Source: Chloroflexota bacterium
GTDB lineage: Bacteria > Chloroflexota > Dehalococcoidia > FW602-bin16
Length of the DNA: 64,000 nt
Direction of reading: 5' to 3'
NCBI GenBank assembly: GCA_004297765.1
Contig: SCTZ01000200.1
Location: 1-64,000 of the forward strand
Notes under the pieces: model-generated
What the model was told of the DNA's origin: nothing
The model's database searches: none
What the model saw: only the letters and a program-made list of their open reading frames with translations
Shown here: positions 29,635-39,000 of the stretch, piece after piece
Numbering within the stretch: position 1 is the first letter of the stretch
Layout: every line of letters starts with the position of its first letter
Translations under genes and position numbers: made by a program

Positions 29635-30386
29635 AGAAGGTTATCGGCGTGATCCAGGCCCGCGTCGGATCGACGCGCCTGCCGGGTAAGGTTCTGATGG
29701 AAATCGCCGGACACCCTATGTTGTGGCACGTGGTGACGCGAGCACGACGGGCGAGCACGTTGGACGGTGTCGTGGTGGCAACGACCATGTCGCAGGGAGA
29801 TGATAGGCTGGCCGCATTCTGCGAGGCGCAGGGCATTCCCTGCTTCCGCGGCAGTGAATCAGATGTCCTGGACCGCTACTACCAGACCGCCTATCGTGAA
29901 TCTGCACAGATTGTGGCGCGCATCACGGCGGACTGCCCGCTGCTAGATCCAGGGGTTATCGATCGCGTTGTCACCCATTTCTTGACTGGCGGCTTCGACT
30001 ATGTCTCCAACACCGATCCACCGACCTTCCCTGATGGACTCGACGTCGAAGTCCTCACCTTCGCTGCCCTCGAGCGCGCGTGGAACGAGGCTCGCTGGCA
30101 GTCTGAGCGTGAGCACGTGACGCCCTACCTGCGCAATCATCCAGAATTGTTCCGCCTTGGAAACGTTGTCAACGACGAGGACCTGTCCGATCTGCGCTGG
30201 ACAGTGGATGAGCCGGAAGATCTGGAGATCGTACGCACGATTTACGACGCGCTAGGCATGACCGAGTTCGACATGCGCCACGTGCTCGATCTCCTGCGTC
30301 GCCAGCCGCGGTTGGGCACGATGAACGCTAGCTTCCAGCGCAACGCAGGCTATGACAAGTCGCTAGGGGAGGATCGTCTGCTATGA
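29631..30386 (+). CDS. Cytidylyltransferase family protein (PseF/SpsF-like)
   Basis: VIGVIQARVGSTRLPGKVLMEIAGHPMLWHVV, VARITADCPLLDPGVID, YVSNTDPPTFPDGLDVEV. Confidence 0.9.
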   Translation: MKKVIGVIQARVGSTRLPGKVLMEIAGHPMLWHVVTRARRASTLDGVVVATTMSQGDDRLAAFCEAQGIPCFRGSESDVLDRYYQTAYRESAQIVARITADCPLLDPGVIDRVVTHFLTGGFDYVSNTDPPTFPDGLDVEVLTFAALERAWNEARWQSEREHVTPYLRNHPELFRLGNVVNDEDLSDLRWTVDEPEDLEIVRTIYDALGMTEFDMRHVLDLLRRQPRLGTMNASFQRNAGYDKSLGEDRLL

Positions 30387-31705
30387 CTACGACGAATACT
30401 ACCGGCCAGAAGTTGTACCAGTATGCGCGACGTCGCATCCCCGGGGGCACACAACTACTTTCTAAGCGTCCTGAGATGTTCCTGCCGGACCAATGGCCGA
30501 GCTACTACTCGCGCGCTCAGGGCGCCGAGGTGTGGGACCTGGACGGCAACCGCTACGTGGATATGAGCTACAACGGCATAGGCGCCTGCGTGTTGGGACA
30601 CGCCGACCCTGAGGTCAACGCGGCAGTCCACGCGGCCGTTGAGGCGGGTTCTATGTCTACCTTGAACTGTCCGGAGGAAGTCGAACTGGCGGATCTGATG
30701 TGCGAGCTGCACCCCTGGGCTGAGATGGTGAGATACGCACGATCGGGCGGCGAGGCGGTGGCGATCGCTGTGCGCATCGCCCGGGCAAGCACAGGTCGGT
30801 ATAAGATCGCCTTCTGTGGCTACCACGGCTGGCACGACTGGTATCTGGCCGCCAATCTGGCGTCTGATCATGCCCTGGACGGCCATCTGCTCAAGGGCCT
30901 CGACCCCAATGGTGTGCCGCGTGGACTCCAGAACAGCGCGTTGCCATTCCACTACAACCGACTGGACGAATTGAAGGACATTGTGGAGGCGCAACCGGGC
31001 GGGATAGCCGCGATCGTTATGGAGCCCTTGCGGGATAGTCCACCGGAAGCGGGCTTTCTTGAGGGGGTGCGAGAGATCGCCGATCGCATCGGTGCGGTGC
31101 TCGTATTCGACGAGGTAACGGCGGCTTTTCGCCTAAACAGTGGAGGCGCGCATCTCCTGTTCGGGGTGATGCCAGACATCGCGGTCTACGCCAAGGCCAT
31201 CAGCAACGGCTTTCCCATGGCGGTTGTCTTGGGACGTGAGCCCGTCATGCAAGCCGCGCAGAGCACTTTCATCAGCAGTACCAACTGGACAGAGCGCATC
31301 GGCCCCGTTGCCGCGCTAGCCACCATTCGGAAGCACCGACGAGAGAACGTGGCGGAGCACCTGATAGCCATTGGGAACCGCGTTAAGGAAGGCTGGCGGG
31401 TTGCAGCCGAGGGCGCGCACCTCAAGGTGCACGTCAGCGGCATTGCACCGCTGGGACACTTCGAGTTCGAATACGCGAATGGACAGGCCATGCGCACCCT
31501 CTTCACGCAGATGATGCTGGAGCGAGGATTCCTGGCCACCAACGCGTTCTATGCAACGTACGCGCACCAGGACAGTCACATCGACGCATACCTGGCCGCG
31601 GTCCGCGAGGTGTTTGGACTGGTGGCGCAGGCTGTGACGACTGGAACTATCGAAGAAGAACTCAAAGGTCCGGTCGCCCACTCCGGATTCCAACGGTTGA
31701 CCTAG
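30383..31705 (+). CDS. Class III aminotransferase (glutamate-1-semialdehyde aminomutase-like)
   Basis: RRIPGGTQLLSKRPEMF, GGEAVAIAVRIARASTG, YHGWHDWY, LVFDEVTAAFR, YAKAISNGFPMAVVLG. Confidence 0.9.
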   Translation: MTTTNTTGQKLYQYARRRIPGGTQLLSKRPEMFLPDQWPSYYSRAQGAEVWDLDGNRYVDMSYNGIGACVLGHADPEVNAAVHAAVEAGSMSTLNCPEEVELADLMCELHPWAEMVRYARSGGEAVAIAVRIARASTGRYKIAFCGYHGWHDWYLAANLASDHALDGHLLKGLDPNGVPRGLQNSALPFHYNRLDELKDIVEAQPGGIAAIVMEPLRDSPPEAGFLEGVREIADRIGAVLVFDEVTAAFRLNSGGAHLLFGVMPDIAVYAKAISNGFPMAVVLGREPVMQAAQSTFISSTNWTERIGPVAALATIRKHRRENVAEHLIAIGNRVKEGWRVAAEGAHLKVHVSGIAPLGHFEFEYANGQAMRTLFTQMMLERGFLATNAFYATYAHQDSHIDAYLAAVREVFGLVAQAVTTGTIEEELKGPVAHSGFQRLT

Positions 31706-31710
31706 ATTCG

Positions 31711-32805
31711 ATGGAACACTTGCTCATCCGAGCCGACGCTACTTCCCGCATAGGGACTGGGCACATGATGCGCTGCCTTGCCCTGGCGCAAGCCTGGCAA
31801 ACACACGGTGGCGGCGTGTCGTTCCTGAGTCACTGCGACAATGACGCATTGCGGCGGCGAGTTCGGGACGCCGGTATGAGCTTCATCTCGATCGGCAATC
31901 CTTATCCAGATGACGGAGACCTCCCGACCACGCTGTCTACGCTGAGTCAGTTGACGTCGATGGATCACGACGCCCCTCCTTGGTTGGTTCTCGACGGGTA
32001 CCACTTCGATCCTGTCTACCATCACGGTATCAGGGCAGCGGGCTTCCGACTTCTCGTGATGGACGATTGTGCTCACCTGCCGCGATACCACGCGGACGCA
32101 CTGCTGAACCAGAACGTGTATGCGGAGGATCTACGCTATCAGTGTGATCAGGACACGATACTTCTGCTTGGGACCCGCTATGTCCTCCTGCGTCCGGAGT
32201 TCTTGACCTGGCGTGGGTGGAAGCGGGACATACCCGACGCAGCTCGAAAGGTGCTGGTTACTTTGGGGGGCAGCGATCCTGACAACGTGACCCTCAAGGT
32301 GATCGAAGGACTACAACAGGTGGGGGTCAAGTCGCTTGAAGTGAAAGTAATCGTCGGCCCTGCCAATGCCCACCACGAATCCCTCCGCCGAGCGGCTGAG
32401 AAGGTGAGCTATGACCTACAATTGCTATCAGACGTCATGGACATGCCCGCGCTCATGGCTTGGTCCGATGTCGCGATTTCTGCCTGTGGCACAACTTCGT
32501 GGGAGCTGGCCTTCATGGGATTGCCCAGCATCGCCCTCGTTCTCGCTGACAACCAGGAGCTAGCCGCTCGTGTATTGAACGAGAGGCGGGTAGTGTTGTC
32601 CCTGGGCAATGGCGCAAGCCTGCAAGTCGAGTCCATTCGCGCCGCTGTTCTCCAATTGCTGACGGACCGTGCCACTCGGCAGGCGATGTCCGAAGGTGGA
32701 CAGTTGTTGGTAGATGGAAGGGGCGCCGAGCGTGTCGTCACGAAACTATCCCATAAGGATTTTGCCGACGCGTTCCTTATGCCTTGGGGCGACAGCGATG
32801 CATGA
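31711..32805 (+). CDS. pseG: UDP-2,4-diacetamido-2,4,6-trideoxy-beta-L-altropyranose hydrolase, PseG type
   Basis: LLIRADATSRIGTGHMMRCLALAQAWQ, LLNQNVYAEDLRY, LVTLGGSDPDNVTLKVIEGL, AISACGTTSWELAFMGLPSI. Confidence 0.9.
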   Translation: MEHLLIRADATSRIGTGHMMRCLALAQAWQTHGGGVSFLSHCDNDALRRRVRDAGMSFISIGNPYPDDGDLPTTLSTLSQLTSMDHDAPPWLVLDGYHFDPVYHHGIRAAGFRLLVMDDCAHLPRYHADALLNQNVYAEDLRYQCDQDTILLLGTRYVLLRPEFLTWRGWKRDIPDAARKVLVTLGGSDPDNVTLKVIEGLQQVGVKSLEVKVIVGPANAHHESLRRAAEKVSYDLQLLSDVMDMPALMAWSDVAISACGTTSWELAFMGLPSIALVLADNQELAARVLNERRVVLSLGNGASLQVESIRAAVLQLLTDRATRQAMSEGGQLLVDGRGAERVVTKLSHKDFADAFLMPWGDSDA

Positions 32806-32856
32806 AGATCCGTACTATCCACGGGAAGTAGAACATGGGACGCAAGGGAGTCAACG

Positions 32857-33903
32857 GTGGAGCAAGTGAAAATTGCTGATCGCTGGGTTGGCGACGGCGA
32901 GCGATGTCTGATCATAGCTGAGGCCGGCAGCAACCACAACGGTCGCCTGGACCAGGCGATACGACTCATTGATGTTGCCGCCGCTGCTGGTGCCGACTCG
33001 GTAAAGTTCCAATTTTTTCAAGCGAGCAAAGTGTACCCCAGGACAGCAGGTTCCAGTGACTACTTGAAGATGCCAAAGAGCATCTACGAGATCGTATCCG
33101 AACTGGAGATGCCGTACGATTGGCTGTCCGAGTTGAAATATCATTGTCAAGAGACAGGTGTTCTCTTCCTGGCTTCCGTGTTTGACGAGCAGTCGGTCGA
33201 CCTGCTGGATCCGTTCGTGGATGCTTTCAAGATAGCCTCCTACGAGATCACGCATGTCCCGCTTGTCCGACATGTTGCCAACAAAAGGAAGCCGGTGATC
33301 GTTTCTACCGGCGCATCCGACATCGATGAAGTGGCTGGGCTAGTTGACGAGTTCCGCAGATCCGGCAACGACGGACTGATACTGATGCAATGCACCGCCG
33401 CCTACCCTGCACCACTGCAATCGCTCAATGTGCGCTCGATTGCAACCATGAAATCGACGTTCGGCGTGCCGGTTGGCTTGTCGGACCATTCACGTGATCC
33501 GCTCGTTGGACCGCTAGCTGCGGTGGCCGTGGGCGCGAACCTGATCGAGAAGCACTTCACCCTGAGCAACGAACTCCCCGGGCCGGATCATCGCTTCGCG
33601 GTGGAGCCTCCTGAACTTCGGGTAATGGTTCAGAAGGTGCGCGAGGTGGAGGCGGCCCTAGGCAGTGCAGAGAAGGTGATAGATCCTGTAGAGGCTGAAC
33701 TAAGGCGATTTGCGCGGCGCAGTGTTTTTGCCATCCAGGACATCCCCGACGGAGCGGAGCTCACCAGCGAGAATATTGCCGTATTACGATGTGGCAAGCT
33801 GTCGCCGGGCGTCGCCCCCAAGCACTATCCTAATCTGCTAGGACGCAACGCGAAAAGAAACATATCGCTTAACACAGCGATACGCCCGGAGGATATTGAG
33901 TGA
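32857..33903 (+). CDS. pseI: NeuB-family sialic/pseudaminic acid synthase (PseI type)
   Basis: CLIIAEAGSNHNGRLDQAIRLIDVAAAAGADSVKFQFF, VGLSDHSRDP, LIEKHFTLSNELPGPDHRFAVEP, SAF C-terminal region. Confidence 0.93.
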   Translation: MEQVKIADRWVGDGERCLIIAEAGSNHNGRLDQAIRLIDVAAAAGADSVKFQFFQASKVYPRTAGSSDYLKMPKSIYEIVSELEMPYDWLSELKYHCQETGVLFLASVFDEQSVDLLDPFVDAFKIASYEITHVPLVRHVANKRKPVIVSTGASDIDEVAGLVDEFRRSGNDGLILMQCTAAYPAPLQSLNVRSIATMKSTFGVPVGLSDHSRDPLVGPLAAVAVGANLIEKHFTLSNELPGPDHRFAVEPPELRVMVQKVREVEAALGSAEKVIDPVEAELRRFARRSVFAIQDIPDGAELTSENIAVLRCGKLSPGVAPKHYPNLLGRNAKRNISLNTAIRPEDIE

Positions 33904-33915
33904 GGCTTTCGACAG

Positions 33916-35379
33916 GTGCTTAGGATACGACCGGTTGCAGATGGAGATTGCAGAACGCTCTGGTACTGGGTGAATGACCCAGTCAGTAGAGCATCCGCAT
34001 TTCGATCTGCTCCCATCTCCTGGGACGAACACGTCACCTGGTTCGGCAAGGCGTCGATTGATCCAACCTGCCACATATACATTCTGCTGAGTCAAAACGA
34101 CCAACCTGTCGGACAGGTTCGATTTAACGTTGGAGTTGATCGCAGTGCGGAAGTGGATATCAGCCTTGCTCCAGAACGACGTGGAGAGGGGCTGGGAGCA
34201 GAAGGACTTCGCCTGGCGTGTGCCCACCTGTTCAAGGATGCGCAGATCTCGCGGATTGTGGCTCATATCAAACCCGACAACCTTGCGTCAATACGCACCT
34301 TCGAGAAGGCGGGGTTTGTTCGTCGAGGCGAGAGAGCCATGCGAGGTCATGCCAGTGTCCGACTCGAGTTGGACAACTCGTTTTGCAGCCAACCGCAACA
34401 CGGTTCCACGGCCAGCCAGCCAAAACCGGAGGAAAGTGAAATGTCCGATAATCTAGTGTTTCGCTTGGCAACACCGAGCGATGATGCCCGTATTCTGGAA
34501 CTGTTTCGGCTATCCTTTGGTCGAGAGCTACCTCTAGAATGGTGGAAATGGTTCAATTATCGATGCCCTTGTGGCGCAAACCGCACTTCGATAATTGAGG
34601 ATCTGGATACCGGCCAAGTGGTCGGCAGCTACAGCTTGCTGCCAATCAAACTACTTCTGAACGATAGCGAAGTCAGCGCATCGCTCTGCACAAACGTCAA
34701 CACACACCCGGATTATCAGAGGCGAGGTCTGTTCACTCGCATCAGCAACTATGCCCTCGGACGCGAGAAGGATTTCGGGACTCCGGTCTCCCTCGGAATG
34801 CCAAACCAGAAAGCGTATCCTGGGCATATGAAGGTCGGCTGGGAAGTTCTCTGTCCCCTGCCCTTCCTGGTCAAGCACGATTGTCGACAACGATCCCACG
34901 CCTGCCGCGAGGTTGACTCGTTTGACGAGCGCCTTGATCAGTTCCTCTCGCGCATTTCAAGTCGGTTCTCCTTCCTCGTACTGAAGGATCACCACTTCAT
35001 GAACTGGCGGGTCGTGACACGCCCCGACAAGGAGTACACGAAATACGTATGCGAAGAAGGATCAGACCTCAAAGGATACGTCGTCCTGAAGCATTTCGAT
35101 GACCAGGGCTACCGCAAGTCTCATATTCTGGACATCCAGGCGGAAACCGACGATATCCTCTGTGAACTGCTGGCAGCTGCGGAATCATTTGCGCACGGAC
35201 GGGACGAGTTGAACATGTGGACTAACCCCCACAATCCCTATGCCCACAGCATCCTGGCCCAAGGCTTCTATGAGCGGGAAAGCCAGGACCAGCTTATCAT
35301 TCACTTCAACTTTGGCGAAAGAACGCCGCTCCGCGAACAGGCATGGTGGTTTTGTCTGGCGGACAATGACGTTTACTAA
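33916..35379 (+). CDS. Fusion of PseH-like GNAT acetyltransferase and a second GNAT-type domain
   Basis: N-domain: MLRIRPVADGDCRTLWYWVNDPVSRASAF...HIKPDNLASIRTFEKAGFV; C-domain: FRLATPSDDARILELFRLSFG...TNVNTHPDYQRRGLFTRI. Confidence 0.85.
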   Translation: MLRIRPVADGDCRTLWYWVNDPVSRASAFRSAPISWDEHVTWFGKASIDPTCHIYILLSQNDQPVGQVRFNVGVDRSAEVDISLAPERRGEGLGAEGLRLACAHLFKDAQISRIVAHIKPDNLASIRTFEKAGFVRRGERAMRGHASVRLELDNSFCSQPQHGSTASQPKPEESEMSDNLVFRLATPSDDARILELFRLSFGRELPLEWWKWFNYRCPCGANRTSIIEDLDTGQVVGSYSLLPIKLLLNDSEVSASLCTNVNTHPDYQRRGLFTRISNYALGREKDFGTPVSLGMPNQKAYPGHMKVGWEVLCPLPFLVKHDCRQRSHACREVDSFDERLDQFLSRISSRFSFLVLKDHHFMNWRVVTRPDKEYTKYVCEEGSDLKGYVVLKHFDDQGYRKSHILDIQAETDDILCELLAAAESFAHGRDELNMWTNPHNPYAHSILAQGFYERESQDQLIIHFNFGERTPLREQAWWFCLADNDVY

Positions 35380-35440
35380 GTCGCGGTATGAGAACGGCAC
35401 GAGCCGGAACGGCCGCATTCTTACTGTGTGAGGCACTCCC

Positions 35441-36124
35441 GTGGAGAGTATTCTCGTCGTATGCGCGCATCCTGATGACGAAGTCCTGGGCTGCGGCAGC
35501 ACTATCGCCCGCCTTGCTCGCGAGCAGGAAGTACATGTCGTCATTTTGGGTGAGGGCATCAGTTCAAGGTACGACGGCAGACAGTCGGCACCCTCCGCCG
35601 GCTTGCTGCGTCTTCGAGAAGAGGCAAGTGCCGTGAGTAGGCTGCTCGCCGCAGCTTCCGTCCGATTCGGTGATCTACCGGACAACCGATTTGATGAGCT
35701 TCCGCTATTGGACGTAGTCAAGAGGGTCGAACGATGGGTCGAGGAGGTTCAGCCTCACGCAGTCTATACTCATCACCCCGGCGATCTGAACATGGACCAC
35801 GCCGTCACCTTCCGCGCCGTTCTCACGGCGACACGTCCTCTCGTGGGCTGTCCGGTCAGGGAGGTTTACGCTTTTGAGGTCCCATCCTCTACGGAATGGG
35901 CATTCCAACACCTTGAACCGCCCTTTCGCCCGAACGTGTTTGTGGACGTGACGACGACAATCGAGACGAAGATACAGGCGATGCAAACCTACACGAGTGA
36001 AGCGCGACCTTTTCCACATCCTCGCTCGCCCGAGGCGTTGCGCGCAATCGCTCAGCGGTGGGGTTCCGTTGTCGGCGTGAGCTACGCCGAGGCATTTGAG
36101 TTGATAAGATCCGTAATCAGGTAG
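35441..36124 (+). CDS. PIG-L family deacetylase
   Basis: ILVVCAHPDDEVLGCGSTIARLA, YTHHPGDLNMDHAVTFRAVL. Confidence 0.93.
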   Translation: MESILVVCAHPDDEVLGCGSTIARLAREQEVHVVILGEGISSRYDGRQSAPSAGLLRLREEASAVSRLLAAASVRFGDLPDNRFDELPLLDVVKRVERWVEEVQPHAVYTHHPGDLNMDHAVTFRAVLTATRPLVGCPVREVYAFEVPSSTEWAFQHLEPPFRPNVFVDVTTTIETKIQAMQTYTSEARPFPHPRSPEALRAIAQRWGSVVGVSYAEAFELIRSVIR

Positions 36125-36130
36125 GACTGG

Positions 36131-37837
36131 GTGCAATCAATCCTTTCGGTGCAAGCGATTCTCGCCGGGCGCAGCCGCGGCACATATATCGCTCTGCGCA
36201 GCATGCGCGAAAGGGCGTGGCTATTGCCCGCCATAGGGCAATTGGTCTACCCCGTGCCCGAAATCAAGCAACTGCGCCGTATCGTCGAGCTGAGCCATCC
36301 CGGCAATCTGCAGATCAAGGCGGATGGTGAGCGCATCCTCTTTTTCAGCTTTAGAGGGGGATGGTCAACCAACCTGGCCCAGGACCTCGTCGTTGCGCAA
36401 GCCTTGCGGCAACGAGGGGCCAGCCCGTTTTTCGTAACGTGTGGGCTGCATCTGCCCATTTGTGACATCGCGAACCGCAACGTGGCGCCGCCGATGCCCT
36501 GCGATTTCTGCACTTCTTACTTTCGGCGGGTAATGCCGCTGCTTCGCTTCCCATGGGTGGGACTCGACACCTTGGTTTCGGCACAGGAACGGCAACAACT
36601 GGAGCGAGAGGCAGTGAGCCTCCCTCGGTCCTCGTTGGACAGCTACGAGGTGCAAGGGGTGCCCGTTGGTCAACTGGTGCGTATCTCAGCACCCCGCTTC
36701 CTTCTTCGTGGAAAGGTGGATGACTCCGCGTTTTCGCAAGACGTATTGAGGCGTTTCTTGGTCAGCGGAGCCATCCTGGTCCCTGCGCTCAAACGGCTTT
36801 TCGCCCAAGAACGTCCGGACAAGCTCTGGACAATGAATGGCCTATTCTTCTCCGAGCAGATACTGCACTGGCTGGCCAGAGACCTGGGAATCCCAGTCGT
36901 CAACTACGAGGCCGGGTTCGCCCCGCATAGCATAGTGGCGGCACGCGACCAGATCGCCAATTATTATGATTTGAACTCGCATTGGGACGCGGAGTCAGAT
37001 CAGCCTTTGAGCCCGAAGGAGGCGCAGTGGCTGGATGAGTATCTGGAGAGTCGCTTCGCTGGTACCGACCCAGCGGTGACAACTTATCTGTCTGGGATAC
37101 AGAAGCGGTCTGACGTGATCAGTCAAGAGCTGCAACTGGATTACACACGCCCGCTGGTTCTAATGCTGACCAATATTCTCTGGGATAGCGCTGTCATAGA
37201 TCGGAACACGATCTTTGACGACATGTTCCATTGGGTGGAAGCTACAATCAGCCACTTCATCGATCAGCCTGGATACCAATTGGTCATGAGAGTACACCCG
37301 GCCGAGATCAAGCTGACGATGCAGGAATCACATCAGCCTGTGCTAGATATGATCCGAGCGCGCTTTCCTCGCTTGCCGGGGCACATCAAGCTGGTGAGCC
37401 CCACCAGCGCGATCAGCTCGTATGCTCTTATGCGCATGGCCAAGTGCGGACTCGTCTACACGTCGACCACGGGGCTGGAGATGGCTCTTCAAGGCAAGCC
37501 AGTTGTCGTGGCAGGGAAGACACACTACGCCGGCAAGGGATTTACGACAGAGCCCGCCAGTGTGGCAGACTACCGGGAGTGGTTGTCGAAGCTTGACCAC
37601 GTGACACCGCTGACGGCGGTTCAGTTGGATTATGCACGGCGCTATGCCTCCATGTTTTTCGCCAGGATGATGATTCCTTTCCCTTATGTTAGTACGTTGA
37701 GTCAGCGTCGCATTCGTTTCAACTTCTCGCGCCTGGAGGAGCTTGCTCCTGGCCAAGACGCTGAGCTAGATAGACTCTGCGACAAGATCCTGCACTGCAC
37801 CGATCGGGGAATGTTCTTGCTGGAGCGCACAGCGTGA
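36131..37837 (+). CDS. Capsule-polysaccharide-biosynthesis-like protein (putative surface glycan transferase)
   Basis: LVMRVHPAEIKL, SSYALMRMAKCGLVYTSTTGLEMALQGKPVVVAGKTHYAGKGFTTEP, a GT-B-like C-half resembling Capsule_synth proteins. Confidence 0.72.
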   Translation: MQSILSVQAILAGRSRGTYIALRSMRERAWLLPAIGQLVYPVPEIKQLRRIVELSHPGNLQIKADGERILFFSFRGGWSTNLAQDLVVAQALRQRGASPFFVTCGLHLPICDIANRNVAPPMPCDFCTSYFRRVMPLLRFPWVGLDTLVSAQERQQLEREAVSLPRSSLDSYEVQGVPVGQLVRISAPRFLLRGKVDDSAFSQDVLRRFLVSGAILVPALKRLFAQERPDKLWTMNGLFFSEQILHWLARDLGIPVVNYEAGFAPHSIVAARDQIANYYDLNSHWDAESDQPLSPKEAQWLDEYLESRFAGTDPAVTTYLSGIQKRSDVISQELQLDYTRPLVLMLTNILWDSAVIDRNTIFDDMFHWVEATISHFIDQPGYQLVMRVHPAEIKLTMQESHQPVLDMIRARFPRLPGHIKLVSPTSAISSYALMRMAKCGLVYTSTTGLEMALQGKPVVVAGKTHYAGKGFTTEPASVADYREWLSKLDHVTPLTAVQLDYARRYASMFFARMMIPFPYVSTLSQRRIRFNFSRLEELAPGQDAELDRLCDKILHCTDRGMFLLERTA

Positions 37838-39000
37838 GAATCGTCTTGATTGTCCCGGAGTACACCATCGGCATGCAGCGCAAGGTCGAGTATCTTTGCG
37901 CCGAGGGATGCGAGGTCCGGCAGGTCGTATCTATGCGCACGCATAGCATCCTCACCGCGCCAGCAAGTGATCGCCGTTTTGCCAATCATGCGTTGGTCCC
38001 GGTCAGAGTCTTGCGCCGCCAGGATCCTCATCGCTCTATGCTCGCCTCAACTCTGCACTGGATGCGAGCCTTCTCGCCCGACGTACTTGCCGTCGAGTGG
38101 GATCCGGATACACTTATGGCGCTACAAGCGTTGATCGTGCGCCGGATGTGGGCCCCGCGGGCCAAGCTCGTGCTGCACTCGTGGCAGAACATTCCCAGAG
38201 CCCTGAGCAGGCGTGTCCGTTTCATTCTGTCTCGAACTCTGCGTGCCGCGGACTGCATTCTTTGCGCAAATCGGGAAGGTGTGAGTGTGCTGCGTGGATG
38301 GGGTTATCGTGGGCGAATTGTGCATCAACCGTGGATAGGCGTAGATACGGCTCTGTTTTACCCACGCGAAAGGGCAGCTTTGCGCGACAAACTACGGTTG
38401 AGGGGTTTCCTGGTAGGCTATGTGGGCCGACTTGTGCCGGAGAAGGGCTTGGACCAGCTCATTCTCGCACTAGCACAACTGCCCGAAGATGTTCATTGCG
38501 TGCTCGTCGGAGGAGGCAACGAACGCGATCGTCTGAAAGGACTAGCCGCAACACGCGGACTGACGTCCCGCGTACATTTCGTTGGCGAGATCGATCATGA
38601 TAGCATGCCTGAATACCTGTCTATGTTCGATACGCTCGTCCTACCATCTCGGACGACCGCTGTGTGGAAGGAGCAGTTCGGCCGTGTGTTGATCGAAGGC
38701 ATGGCATGCCGTGTTCCTATCGTCGGAAGCGATTCCGGGGCGATTCCGGAAGTGATCGGTTCAGCTGGGCTGACTTTCCGAGAAGGCGATATCAACAATC
38801 TTGCCGAACGCCTCCACGCGTTGTATCGATCGCCCGAGCTGTGCGGTGAGCTTGCACAACGAGGTCTGGAGCAGGCCACCACGACATATTCGCAGGCGCA
38901 CATTGGAGCAAGGTTAGCCAGGGTGTACCGAGGGCTAGCATTCGTGCAACCGGATGAGGAGTGCTGCATGGATGCAAGCTCCCCTGGGAATCAGCCATGA
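37834..39000 (+). CDS. Glycosyltransferase family 4
   Basis: VGYVGRLVPEKGLDQLILALAQL, SRTTAVWKEQFGRVLIEGMACRVPIVGSDSGAIPEVIG. Confidence 0.9.
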   Translation: MRIVLIVPEYTIGMQRKVEYLCAEGCEVRQVVSMRTHSILTAPASDRRFANHALVPVRVLRRQDPHRSMLASTLHWMRAFSPDVLAVEWDPDTLMALQALIVRRMWAPRAKLVLHSWQNIPRALSRRVRFILSRTLRAADCILCANREGVSVLRGWGYRGRIVHQPWIGVDTALFYPRERAALRDKLRLRGFLVGYVGRLVPEKGLDQLILALAQLPEDVHCVLVGGGNERDRLKGLAATRGLTSRVHFVGEIDHDSMPEYLSMFDTLVLPSRTTAVWKEQFGRVLIEGMACRVPIVGSDSGAIPEVIGSAGLTFREGDINNLAERLHALYRSPELCGELAQRGLEQATTTYSQAHIGARLARVYRGLAFVQPDEECCMDASSPGNQP

